Translations under genes and position numbers: made by a program | Notes under the pieces: model-generated | The model's input: the letters and a program-made list of their open reading frames with translations, nothing else | Databases searched by the model: none | What the model was told of the DNA's origin: nothing | NCBI RefSeq assembly: GCF_947495565.1 | Contig: NZ_CANLZM010000001.1 | Span: 434,001-498,000, forward strand | From: an uncultured Pontibacter sp. | Lineage (GTDB): Bacteria; Bacteroidota; Bacteroidia; Cytophagales; Hymenobacteraceae | Direction: 5' to 3' | DNA: 64,000 bases | Shown: positions 19,448 through 27,068 of the stretch, in pieces | How the letters are laid out: every line of letters starts with the position of its first letter | Position numbering within the stretch: position 1 is the first letter of the stretch

Positions 19448-20461
19448 ATGAAACTCACCATCCGGTCTTTTGACCTGCCGCTTAAACATACTTTCACCAT
19501 CTCTTACGACTCCCGCGATGTGCAGCCAACCATGATTGTGGAGCTGGAGCAAAACGGACATAAAGGCTATGGCGAGGCCACGAGCAACCCTTACTACGGC
19601 TTCACGATTGAGAGTATGACGGCAGCGCTGGAGAGCATCCGCGAGAAGATTGAGGCGACAGAACTGGAGAAGCCGGAGGATTTCTGGGCGCAGATGCAGC
19701 CACACCTAACCGACAACCCTTTCGCGCTTTGCGCCCTCGACATGGCAGCCAACGACCTGTACGGCAAACTGAACGGCCAGCCGCTCTACAAGCTCTGGAA
19801 CCTGAACCCAGACAACAACCCGCTTACCGATTACACAATCGGTATTGACTCCATAGATAACATGGTGAAGAAGCTGAAAGAAATGCCGTGGCCAATCTAC
19901 AAAATTAAGTTGGGCACGAAAGAGGATGTGGCCATTATAAAGGAGCTGCGCAAGCATACCGATGCCGTTTTCAGAGTAGATGCAAACTGTGCCTGGGGTG
20001 TGGAGGAAACCATTGAAAACGCAAAGCAACTAAAGCCGCTGAACGTGGAGTTTATTGAGCAGCCGATGCGTGCAGACGATCTGGAAGGTATGAAGCAAGT
20101 ATACCAGCAGTCGGTGCTGCCGCTTATAGCGGATGAGAGCTGTATTACTGAAAGTGATGTAGCCAAATGCCACGGCCACTTCCATGGGGTTAATGTGAAA
20201 CTGGTAAAATGCGGCGGCCTGACACCAGCGCGCCGTATGCTGCAAGAGGCCCGCAAGCTGGGGCTAAAGACAATGGTAGGCTGCATGACAGAATCTTCGG
20301 TGGGTATTTCAGCGATTGCACAGCTGCTCCCGATGCTGGATTACGTGGACATGGACGGGGCTATTTTGCTAAGCAAGGATATCGCCAGCGGCGTCACCAT
20401 CGACTTCGGCAAAGTACATTACAGCAAAGTAAACGGAACAGGAGCCGAACTACTAGGTTAA
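19448..20461 (+). CDS. L-Ala-D/L-Glu (dipeptide) epimerase, enolase superfamily
   Basis: This 337-residue enzyme interconverts L-Ala-D-Glu and L-Ala-L-Glu so that murein dipeptides can be broken down. Family residues are all present: catalytic Lys152-x-Lys154, metal ligands Asp178, Glu204 and Asp229, the NVKLVKCGG block with Lys254, and the dipeptide-specific Asp301-M-Asp303 near the end. It overlaps the start of the next gene by one base (TAATG), which implies co-translation. Its neighbours DacB and the NlpC/P60 lipoprotein would supply the peptide, as in the B. subtilis ykf system. Confidence 0.93.
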   Translation: MKLTIRSFDLPLKHTFTISYDSRDVQPTMIVELEQNGHKGYGEATSNPYYGFTIESMTAALESIREKIEATELEKPEDFWAQMQPHLTDNPFALCALDMAANDLYGKLNGQPLYKLWNLNPDNNPLTDYTIGIDSIDNMVKKLKEMPWPIYKIKLGTKEDVAIIKELRKHTDAVFRVDANCAWGVEETIENAKQLKPLNVEFIEQPMRADDLEGMKQVYQQSVLPLIADESCITESDVAKCHGHFHGVNVKLVKCGGLTPARRMLQEARKLGLKTMVGCMTESSVGISAIAQLLPMLDYVDMDGAILLSKDIASGVTIDFGKVHYSKVNGTGAELLG

Positions 20462-21549
20462 TGAGTGCGCCAGCCTACACCGACCACCTGCCGGGGCGAG
20501 CTGTAAAACTGAATGGGGAGGAGTTTCTCTACTGCAGCGGCACGTCTTACTTAGGTATGGCTTGCAACGAGGCGTTTCAGCAGCTGGTGCTGGAGGGAAT
20601 GCGGCGCTACGGTACGAATTACTCCAGCTCACGGCGGTCTAATCTGCGGCTACAAGTATACGGGCAGGTGGAGGAGCAGCTGGCAAGTATAAGCGGTGCC
20701 GAGGCGGCGGTTACCATGTCGTCGGGCTTTTTGATGGGGCAGACGCTGGTACAGGCGCTGCATAACTTCGGCACAGTGCTTTACGCACCGCACGCGCATC
20801 CGGCGCTGTGGCTGAACGATAGCGCCGCTTTACAGGCCAATTCAAATACGCCTTTTGAGATTTGGGCCGAACTGGTGGTGCAGGAGATGCGGCAGTCAGC
20901 AGAAGAGGCGTATGTGCTAATCTGCAATGCCCTGGATCCGCTGCTGGCTAAAACGTATACTTTTGATTGGGTGGCGCAGCTGCCGGCGCAAAAGCGAATC
21001 ATACTTGTGTTGGACGACTCGCATGGGTTTGGCGTTTTGGGGCCCAATGGAGTTGGGATTTACCCGGAGCTGCGCAAGTATAAAAATGTGGAACTGGTAG
21101 TGGTGAGCTCATTCGGAAAGGCAATGGGCGTGCCGGCAGGTTTTATACTTGGCTCCCGAAAAATTGTGGAGTTGGTAAAAGCCAGTCCATACTTTGGCGG
21201 AGCCTCACCGGCCATTCCGGCTTACCTGTATGCGTACCTGCAGGCAGGGGAGGTGATAAAAGAGGCGAGAAAGCAGCTGGTGCAGAACATTCATGATTTT
21301 TTAAGCCAACTGCAGAAGCCGGACGAGCTGTTCAACTACATTCCGGATTACCCGGTTTTCAGCACGCAGCACAAAAGTATGGCAGCGTACCTGCACCAGC
21401 GCCGCATCCTGGTTTCCAGTTTTCGGTACCCTACAGCCGAGAGCGATCTTGTAAACCGGGTTATACTCAGCAGCCTGCATACCCCCGAAGACCTGGAGCG
21501 GCTAACAGAGACAATAAACCAATTCTCTTCAAAATTTGTCGTAAATTAG
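20461..21549 (+). CDS. PLP-dependent alpha-oxoamine synthase-like enzyme (AONS/KBL fold)
   Basis: This protein of 362 residues belongs to fold-type I PLP enzymes of the 8-amino-7-oxononanoate synthase / 2-amino-3-ketobutyrate ligase group. Seen are SGTSYLGM, the small-residue turn SSSRRSNLR, Asp186-S-His188 (the cofactor ring contact), and VSSFGKAMG with the Schiff-base Lys220. The ATG at 20461 overlaps the epimerase stop; a longer open frame upstream lies inside the epimerase and is not used. Biotin genes are absent nearby, and tight coupling to the epimerase suggests an amino-acid or murein-peptide-related reaction. The true substrate is unknown. Confidence 0.85.
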   Translation: MSAPAYTDHLPGRAVKLNGEEFLYCSGTSYLGMACNEAFQQLVLEGMRRYGTNYSSSRRSNLRLQVYGQVEEQLASISGAEAAVTMSSGFLMGQTLVQALHNFGTVLYAPHAHPALWLNDSAALQANSNTPFEIWAELVVQEMRQSAEEAYVLICNALDPLLAKTYTFDWVAQLPAQKRIILVLDDSHGFGVLGPNGVGIYPELRKYKNVELVVVSSFGKAMGVPAGFILGSRKIVELVKASPYFGGASPAIPAYLYAYLQAGEVIKEARKQLVQNIHDFLSQLQKPDELFNYIPDYPVFSTQHKSMAAYLHQRRILVSSFRYPTAESDLVNRVILSSLHTPEDLERLTETINQFSSKFVVN

Positions 21550-21642
21550 GAATTCATACTTTAGATGATCTCACATTCAAGCATCAAAAAAATATTAACT
21601 AACCTGCTGTAGCACCTGCTTGCAGCGGCATGCCAATAAAAT

Positions 21643-22821
21643 ATGATGAAAAAAAATTACCTGATTTTTGCCCTGGGTTTCCTGATGGCCTGTACATCCG
21701 GAAAGGAAACGGCTACCACTGCCGATGCTACCATGGCTCCGCACCTGGAGTCGGTGCGAGAACAGTTTGCGCCTGATAAGCGGGTGGCACTTTTTAAAGT
21801 GGAGCAAAGAGGCAATGTGCTGGCCGGCCAAACAAATATGCCGGAAGCAAAACAAGACTTGCTGAAGAAGCTGAAAGAGGCAAACATAAGCTACGTGGAT
21901 AGTATTGAGGTGCTGCCAGAGGCGGAGCTGGAGGGCAAGAACTATGGCGTTATAGCGATTTCGGTGGCCAACCTGCGCTCAGAACCAAAGCACCCCGCCG
22001 AGTTGGCTACACAGGCAACCATGGGCACGCCTGTGCATGTCCTGAAGCAGGAGCGCGGCTGGTATCTGGTGCAAACCCCGGATAAATACCTGGCATGGGT
22101 GGATGAGAGAGGCGTAAGCCTGATGGATAAAGCCGCTTTTGATGCCTGGCAGAAAAGCCCGAAACTGCTGTATACCAAGCCTTACGGATTTGCTTACGAA
22201 GCCGCTGAAGCCAACGCTGGCACCGTTTCGGACTTAGTTTATGGCGATGTGCTGGCGCTGCAGCAGAAGCAGGGCGATTTTTATGCGGTTACTTTCCCGG
22301 ATGGCAGAAAAGGTTTTGTGCCTGCCGCAGAATCGGTGAAGTATGAGGAGTGGCTGGCAAGCCGCAAGCCAAACGGTGATAACCTGGTGAGCACCAGCAA
22401 GCAACTGCTTGGCTTGCCATACTTGTGGGGCGGTACTTCTTTTAAGGGTGTGGATTGCAGCGGCTTTACCAAAACAGTATACTTCATGAACGGCCTCGTG
22501 CTGCCACGCGATGCATCGCAGCAGGTACACATCGGTGAGCTGGTAGATACATCCAACGGCTGGAACAACCTGCAGCCCGGCGACCTGCTTTTCTTTGGGG
22601 TGCCAGCCAAGGAAGGAAAGTCGGAGCGTGTTGTGCATGTGGGCATGTGGATCGGTGGAAACCAGGAGTTTATACATTCAGCTGGGAGGGTACGCATCAG
22701 CAGCATGAACCCAAATGCAGAGAATTTCGACGAACCGGAGCTGAAACGCTTTTTGCGTGCCAAGCGCATCACACCTGCAGATGCTGTGGTAGATTTGCGC
22801 AGGACAGCTTTGTATCAGTAA
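21643..22821 (+). CDS. SH3-domain NlpC/P60 cysteine peptidase, lipoprotein
   Basis: This 392-residue lipoprotein (FLMACTSG lipobox) has two SH3-like bacterial domains (residues about 80-250) and a C-terminal NlpC/P60 domain with Cys272 in GVDCSGFTK, His332 in VVHVGMWIG and polar His345 in EFIHSAG. Such enzymes cut gamma-D-Glu-mDAP bonds in murein peptides, releasing L-Ala-D-Glu, the substrate of the epimerase encoded two genes upstream. This makes 17943-22821 a coherent murein-peptide processing cluster. The strong terminator just after it closes the unit. Confidence 0.92.
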   Translation: MMKKNYLIFALGFLMACTSGKETATTADATMAPHLESVREQFAPDKRVALFKVEQRGNVLAGQTNMPEAKQDLLKKLKEANISYVDSIEVLPEAELEGKNYGVIAISVANLRSEPKHPAELATQATMGTPVHVLKQERGWYLVQTPDKYLAWVDERGVSLMDKAAFDAWQKSPKLLYTKPYGFAYEAAEANAGTVSDLVYGDVLALQQKQGDFYAVTFPDGRKGFVPAAESVKYEEWLASRKPNGDNLVSTSKQLLGLPYLWGGTSFKGVDCSGFTKTVYFMNGLVLPRDASQQVHIGELVDTSNGWNNLQPGDLLFFGVPAKEGKSERVVHVGMWIGGNQEFIHSAGRVRISSMNPNAENFDEPELKRFLRAKRITPADAVVDLRRTALYQ

Positions 22822-22853
22822 ATGATATTTTAAGCAACAGGAAAACATACAGG

Positions 22854-22885
22854 AAGAGGCGCAGTAACTGCGCCTCTTTTTTTTT
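22854..22885 (+). terminator. Intrinsic terminator closing the murein-peptide cluster
   Basis: AGAGGCGCAG / CTGCGCCTCT forms a 10-bp stem with a TAA loop followed by a run of T. Confidence 0.88.
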
Positions 22886-22952
22886 GCCCGTTTTTCAGGT
22901 AAACAAAATCTGTAGTCGCTCAGGCACAGCACCTAAACCTGATGACCAGGTA

Positions 22953-24002
22953 TTACCGCGTCAGCTCCGGCAGTTTGTAAACTAAATCAGAAGTGGGGCA
23001 GAGCTCCGGGAATTTTTTGAGCTCCTGCAGCAGCTCAGTTAGGAAAGGCTGGTTGTTGGCAGTGTTACAGAAGCAAACGATGAGGGCATCGAGGTGCGGC
23101 AGCCGGATTACCAAATTTGTGAAGCCGGAGGTGTCGCCGCTATGGAAGAACTCGCTGTTGCCGTGGCTGACTTCTGCAAGAAACCAGCCCATGTTGTAGT
23201 GCCAGCCGTTGGCTTCATCTATCGTTGCCTTGTACGTCTTTAGTGGCTTATTTATGTTAAACAGTTTGGCATCTGATAAAGCTTTGTGCCACTTCAGGTA
23301 ATCCTGCACCGACATGTAAATGCAGCCGTCTCCTCGGGTGGCGGTTCCTATATTCTGATCTGTAAGTATGAATTGTCCTTCGGATGGGGATTGCCTGTAG
23401 CCCAGGGCGCGATGAGGTATGGTGCCAGTCGCTTTGTAAAGTACGGAGTGCTTCATGTGGAGGGGGGCAAAAATGTGCTCCTCTAAAAAATCTGCATAAT
23501 TAGTGCCCGACACCCGCTCTACCAGTAGGCCCAGCAGCACATAAGCGGTATTGCTGTAGCGGTACAGGGTGCCAGGGGCAAAGAGGGGCTCCTGCTGTGC
23601 AGCGGTTATCGCCAGCACATCCTCATCAGTAAGCTGTTCGGTTTGGTGCCCGCAAATGTGCTCTTCAAAATCGGGCAGCCCGGAAGTATGGTTGAGCAGG
23701 TGCAGCAGCTGTATACTTTTAAATTGTGTTAGCTCCGGAAAGTATAAATTTAAATTGTCGTTTAAGTGTAGCTGCTGCCGTTGCGCCAGCAGAAGCAGGC
23801 ACATGGCGGTAAACTGCTTCGAAACAGAGGCCAGCCGAAAAGTAGTGTCAGCGGTGATTGGTGCGCCTGTTGCCAGATTGGCCAAGCCTGCGCCAGACAT
23901 AAAAACTTCATCTTTACGGGCCACTAACAAAGCGGCTCCAGGAGTGCGGCTGGAGAAATGGCGATTGGTCAGGTTGTCAAGAGCTGCTTGAATGGCGTGC
24001 AT
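22953..24002 (-). CDS. Beta-lactamase-fold serine hydrolase
   Basis: This 349-residue protein of PF00144 type carries Ser59-V-S-Lys62 (SxxK), YSNTAY near residue 146 and HSGDTSGF near 287. No signal peptide is obvious, because the N-terminus (MHAIQAALDNL) is not hydrophobic, so it may be cytoplasmic or the true start may differ. The family includes esterases, D-aminopeptidases and PBP relatives. It is convergent with the NlpC/P60 gene across the terminator. Confidence 0.85.
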   Translation of the reverse strand: MHAIQAALDNLTNRHFSSRTPGAALLVARKDEVFMSGAGLANLATGAPITADTTFRLASVSKQFTAMCLLLLAQRQQLHLNDNLNLYFPELTQFKSIQLLHLLNHTSGLPDFEEHICGHQTEQLTDEDVLAITAAQQEPLFAPGTLYRYSNTAYVLLGLLVERVSGTNYADFLEEHIFAPLHMKHSVLYKATGTIPHRALGYRQSPSEGQFILTDQNIGTATRGDGCIYMSVQDYLKWHKALSDAKLFNINKPLKTYKATIDEANGWHYNMGWFLAEVSHGNSEFFHSGDTSGFTNLVIRLPHLDALIVCFCNTANNQPFLTELLQELKKFPELCPTSDLVYKLPELTR

Positions 24003-24233
24003 ATCTAAAGTACAAGGTGTTGCTGCTGGTCAAATTTAGAAAACCTGAAGTATACTTTCGCACCTCTCTTTGTTTAGGTGAGACTGCAAACCTGAAAAAA
24101 AACTGGCTTGTGTTGGCTTTAGGCTTTACTCGTTCTAACTTTAAAGTTTGGTAGAGGTATTGCGGCTTTAAAGTTTTTAGTTCCTGGCAACTCCACCTTA
24201 CATCACCCTTAACGATCTACAAAACACCAACCC

Positions 24234-25493
24234 ATGACCGAATCAAGCGCACCGCTGATCACGAATGAAGCTGTGGTGCTGGGCATCCTGCTCGTCATCC
24301 TGGCACTAGTTTTTCATACTTCCTCCAGCACCAAACAGCTGTGGGTGCGGTTTTACAAGGTAATTCCTTCGCTGCTGCTTTGCTACTTTTTGCCGGCGCT
24401 GCTCAATACGTTCAATATTATATCCGGCGAGGCATCGCAGTTATACTTTGTGGCTTCGCGCTTTTTCCTGCCCGCCTCGCTCATCCTGCTCACGCTCAGC
24501 ATCGATTTTAAGTCGTTGAGCATGCTGGGCAGCAAAGCCGTGATTATGTTTTTTGCCGGCACGGTGGGGGTGATGTTTGGCGGGCCGCTGGCGCTGTTTG
24601 CTGTCGGCTCTCTGTTTCCGGATGTGCTGTATACCGGCGATGATGAAGTATGGAAAGGGCTGGCTACCATTTCGGGCAGCTGGATAGGCGGCGGCGCAAA
24701 CCAGGCGGCTATGCTGGAGGTTTTCGGCGCAAGCAAAGAGGCGTTCGGGCAGATGATTGCTGTGGATGTGCTGGTTGCCAACGTCTGGATGGGATTCCTG
24801 TTATACTTCTCGCAGAAGCCGGAGAAGATCGACAAACTGCTGGGTGCCGACAGCCGCCCGATCAAAGAACTGGAGGAGCGCCTGGAGGGGCTGCAGGCAG
24901 GCAAACGTATGATGCCGACAGTCACGTCTACCATGGTGCTGCTTGGGGTGGCCTTTGGTTTTACAGGGCTGTCTCATTTTCTGTCGGATATTATCGCGCC
25001 ATACTTTGCGGAAAACTTTCCGGAGCTGGAAACATATTCCATCACAAGCGGCTTCTTTTGGCTGGTGATCATTGCCACCACGGCGGGGCTGGCGCTGTCG
25101 TTTACCAAAGCGCGTGATCTGGAAGGGTACGGAGCTTCCCGCTTTGGTTCCGTGTTTCTATACTTTCTGGTAGCCACTATCGGTATGAGCATGGATCTTG
25201 GTGCAGTGCTGGATAACCCGAAACTGTTCTTAGTCGGTGCCTTCTGGATAACGTTCCATATACTGATCATGCTGATCGTGGCGCGCATCATCAGAGCGCC
25301 GTTCTTCTATGTGGCGGTGGGCAGCCAGGCCAACATCGGTGGTGCTGCCTCGGCCCCAATCGTAGCGGTAGCCTTTAACCGTTACCTGGCTCCGGTTGGC
25401 GTGTTGCTGGCAGTTTTGGGGTATGCAGTAGGTACTTACGGCGCGTACATGTGCGGCCTGATGCTGCAGTATGTTTGGAACTTACTGGCTTAA
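24234..25493 (+). CDS. DUF819 (YjcL-like) integral membrane protein
   Basis: This 419-residue protein has about eleven membrane segments and the DUF819 block SGSWIGGGANQAAM (residues about 150-163), with a second similar half containing QANIGGAASAPIV. The two-fold internal similarity suggests a transporter of the inverted-repeat type. The substrate is unknown. Start ATG at 24234 follows a TAACTTTA sequence resembling a -7 box about 100 bases upstream. It is monocistronic and ended by a strong terminator. Confidence 0.85.
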   Translation: MTESSAPLITNEAVVLGILLVILALVFHTSSSTKQLWVRFYKVIPSLLLCYFLPALLNTFNIISGEASQLYFVASRFFLPASLILLTLSIDFKSLSMLGSKAVIMFFAGTVGVMFGGPLALFAVGSLFPDVLYTGDDEVWKGLATISGSWIGGGANQAAMLEVFGASKEAFGQMIAVDVLVANVWMGFLLYFSQKPEKIDKLLGADSRPIKELEERLEGLQAGKRMMPTVTSTMVLLGVAFGFTGLSHFLSDIIAPYFAENFPELETYSITSGFFWLVIIATTAGLALSFTKARDLEGYGASRFGSVFLYFLVATIGMSMDLGAVLDNPKLFLVGAFWITFHILIMLIVARIIRAPFFYVAVGSQANIGGAASAPIVAVAFNRYLAPVGVLLAVLGYAVGTYGAYMCGLMLQYVWNLLA

Positions 25494-25518
25494 CAAAGTA
25501 TAAAGTATAAGATAAAAT

Positions 25519-25566
25519 GCGGCCCCTGCAGAAGATGATTCATCTGCAGGGGCCGCGTCTTTTTTA
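25519..25566 (+). terminator. Strong intrinsic terminator after the DUF819 gene
   Basis: GCGGCCCCTGCAGA / TCTGCAGGGGCCGC is a perfect 14-bp GC-rich stem with a 10-base loop that can itself fold, followed by a T run. Two overlapping copies of AAGTATA lie just before it. Confidence 0.88.
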
Positions 25567-25640
25567 GCTGGATTTGCGTCTGTAGCGCTTTAAACTCTAA
25601 GAGGAGAATTTCGAAGCTCCGTTGTCTTCCAAGCCAGTTT

Positions 25641-26561
25641 CTACAGGTACTTTTGATACAGGTTGTAAAGTATGATTTTGTCTTTTTCGGTCAGCACCAT
25701 GTTCACTTCATCCTGTATAAAATGTAGCTTAAATGCCCGGATAGCCGCAGGAAGGTCGCGGGTGTCGTAGCCGATGATACGAAGCGCCTCTTTGGGGTTG
25801 AAGTGTGGCGGAATGGTTGATACTGAATCCAGTGGCTGCAGTATAAGTACAGGCTGGGAAGCAGTGCTGTCGAGTACCGTAATCGGGGCCGCCGGCTGCA
25901 GAAACTGGGCCACCACACCTTCATCATACCACAAGCCAAAGCCATGCGCTGCCAGCCTTTTCCATGGGAAAGTCTCGTTCGGGTCTACCTTGCGCACCGG
26001 TGCTATGTCAGAGTGGCCGATAAAGTTCTCAGCCGGAATATTGTATGTCTCCTTCAGCATCGCCAGCACGTCCAGTAAACTTTTAATCTGGGCCTCCTCA
26101 AAAGGCTCCGCACCGTTGTTGTCCAGCTCTATCCCGATAGAAGAGGAGTTCAGGTCGGTGTTGTTTCCCCAGCGGCTGTTGCCCCCGTGCCAGGCGCGCA
26201 GGTTATCGTTTAGCATGTGGTATACCTTGCCGTCCCGCCCGATAACATAGTGTGCGCTTACCTGCGTTTTAGGCATGGTAAACGTCTTTAAAGTATGGTC
26301 GGTGGAGTTTTGGGCTGTATGGTGGATGACCACGAAATTGGGGCGGCGCATGCTAAAGTTTGTAGTGCCTACCCACTGATCGCCGAGTTGCAACGAAGAT
26401 GTTTCTGGTTCAATGGCAGGCACTGTTCGCAGCTGTTTGGCATACGTTTTCAGCTGTTTCTTGTGCGCCCGGTTAGTACTGGCATAAGGGTTTGAAGAGC
26501 AGCTGTAGAGCAAAGCGCTCGCCAGCAGCAAAGGTAAAAAGGCAGTAGAAGTATACTTCAT
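25641..26561 (-). CDS. N-acetylmuramoyl-L-alanine amidase, AmpD/PGRP type, lipoprotein
   Basis: This 306-residue lipoprotein (LLYSCSS lipobox) cuts the bond between MurNAc and L-Ala of peptidoglycan or muropeptides. Zinc ligands are visible as His80-His81 in VVIHHTAQ, and His183 and Asp193 in the FIGHSDIAPVRKVDP block, with the AmpD spacing. The 90-residue C-terminal extension after WYDEG is not recognised. The lipoprotein signal places it in the envelope, unlike cytoplasmic AmpD. Confidence 0.92.
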   Translation of the reverse strand: MKYTSTAFLPLLLASALLYSCSSNPYASTNRAHKKQLKTYAKQLRTVPAIEPETSSLQLGDQWVGTTNFSMRRPNFVVIHHTAQNSTDHTLKTFTMPKTQVSAHYVIGRDGKVYHMLNDNLRAWHGGNSRWGNNTDLNSSSIGIELDNNGAEPFEEAQIKSLLDVLAMLKETYNIPAENFIGHSDIAPVRKVDPNETFPWKRLAAHGFGLWYDEGVVAQFLQPAAPITVLDSTASQPVLILQPLDSVSTIPPHFNPKEALRIIGYDTRDLPAAIRAFKLHFIQDEVNMVLTEKDKIILYNLYQKYL

Positions 26562-26685
26562 AGTATATTTTAAGGTGAATTATTTCGAAGTATAAACTTG
26601 TATGAATTTAGCCTCAGATGCAAGTTTAGACACAGAACTATACCTGTAATGCAGTGTTAATATTTTAAGAACTTTCGTGCAGCGG

Positions 26686-26717
26686 TTGATTTTGTAGCGC
26701 AGCTGCCATTACCTTTG
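26686..26717 (+). promoter_or_regulatory. Promoter upstream of the SAM riboswitch
   Basis: TTG at 26686-26688 and a perfect TACCTTTG at 26710-26717 match the Bacteroidota -33/-7 pattern with 21-base spacing. Transcription would begin about 26724, just before the riboswitch. Confidence 0.55.
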
Positions 26718-26732
26718 CAGCATCTTTATGCA

Positions 26733-26838
26733 AGATTTATAAAGAAGAGGGGAGAGAGTAGGCTCAGTGAACCTCTAGCAACCACGGCCACGGTCGTAAA
26801 GGTGCTAATACCTGCCCAAGTTGGGATCTATAAATTAA
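26733..26838 (+). promoter_or_regulatory. SAM-I (S-box) riboswitch
   Basis: The RNA would hold the conserved S-box core: AGAGGGGAGAGAG, then GGCTCAGTGAACCTC followed by GCAACC, then AAAGGTGCTAATACC. The basal P1 helix is ATTTATA (26735-26741) with TATAAAT near 26829-26836. S-box RNAs bind S-adenosylmethionine and usually turn off methionine synthesis or uptake genes. The aptamer is followed within five bases by a short ORF with five terminal Cys codons and then by an NhaC-family transporter. No classic terminator directly follows P1, so control may act on translation of the short ORF. Confidence 0.85.
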
Positions 26839-26842
26839 CTAC

Positions 26843-26938
26843 ATGCACTCATTACATTCGCTTTTAGCAAATCATTTTCGTGCCCATACTTCTGTAGTAG
26901 CTCCACAACAGTCTTTTTTCTGTTGTTGTTGCTGTTGA
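26843..26938 (+). CDS. 31-residue putative leader peptide ending in five cysteines
   Basis: The short ORF starts at ATG 26843, five bases after the riboswitch P1 helix, and ends SFFCCCCC-stop with codons TGT TGT TGT TGC TGT TGA (26921-26938). It has no signal peptide or recognised domain. Terminal runs of the sensed residue are the mark of attenuation leaders; polycysteine leaders with cysteine control are known in mycobacteria. The Cys codons lie in a repeated CTGTTG tract that can pair in two ways with CAACAG at 26906-26911. No clear Shine-Dalgarno is present, as is common in this phylum. Translation and function are inferred. Confidence 0.6.
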   Translation: MHSLHSLLANHFRAHTSVVAPQQSFFCCCCC

Positions 26939-27068
26939 GGCTACTCCTTTTCTGCGGCCACTTAGCCGCTTCTCTGGCTTTTTACGGGCCTGGTTAAATC
27001 ATACTTTTCTTTTTGCCAAGCGGAGCAGCAGTCGGTAAACTTCGGCATGCCCGTTTCTGATACAATTC

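Noticed and set aside
20209..20460. Longer 5' extension of the PLP enzyme frame, reaching 84 codons into the epimerase gene
   Set aside because: The extension overlaps the epimerase in another frame and reads as low-complexity Arg-rich sequence. The ATG at 20461 overlaps the epimerase stop and starts a normal-length family member.
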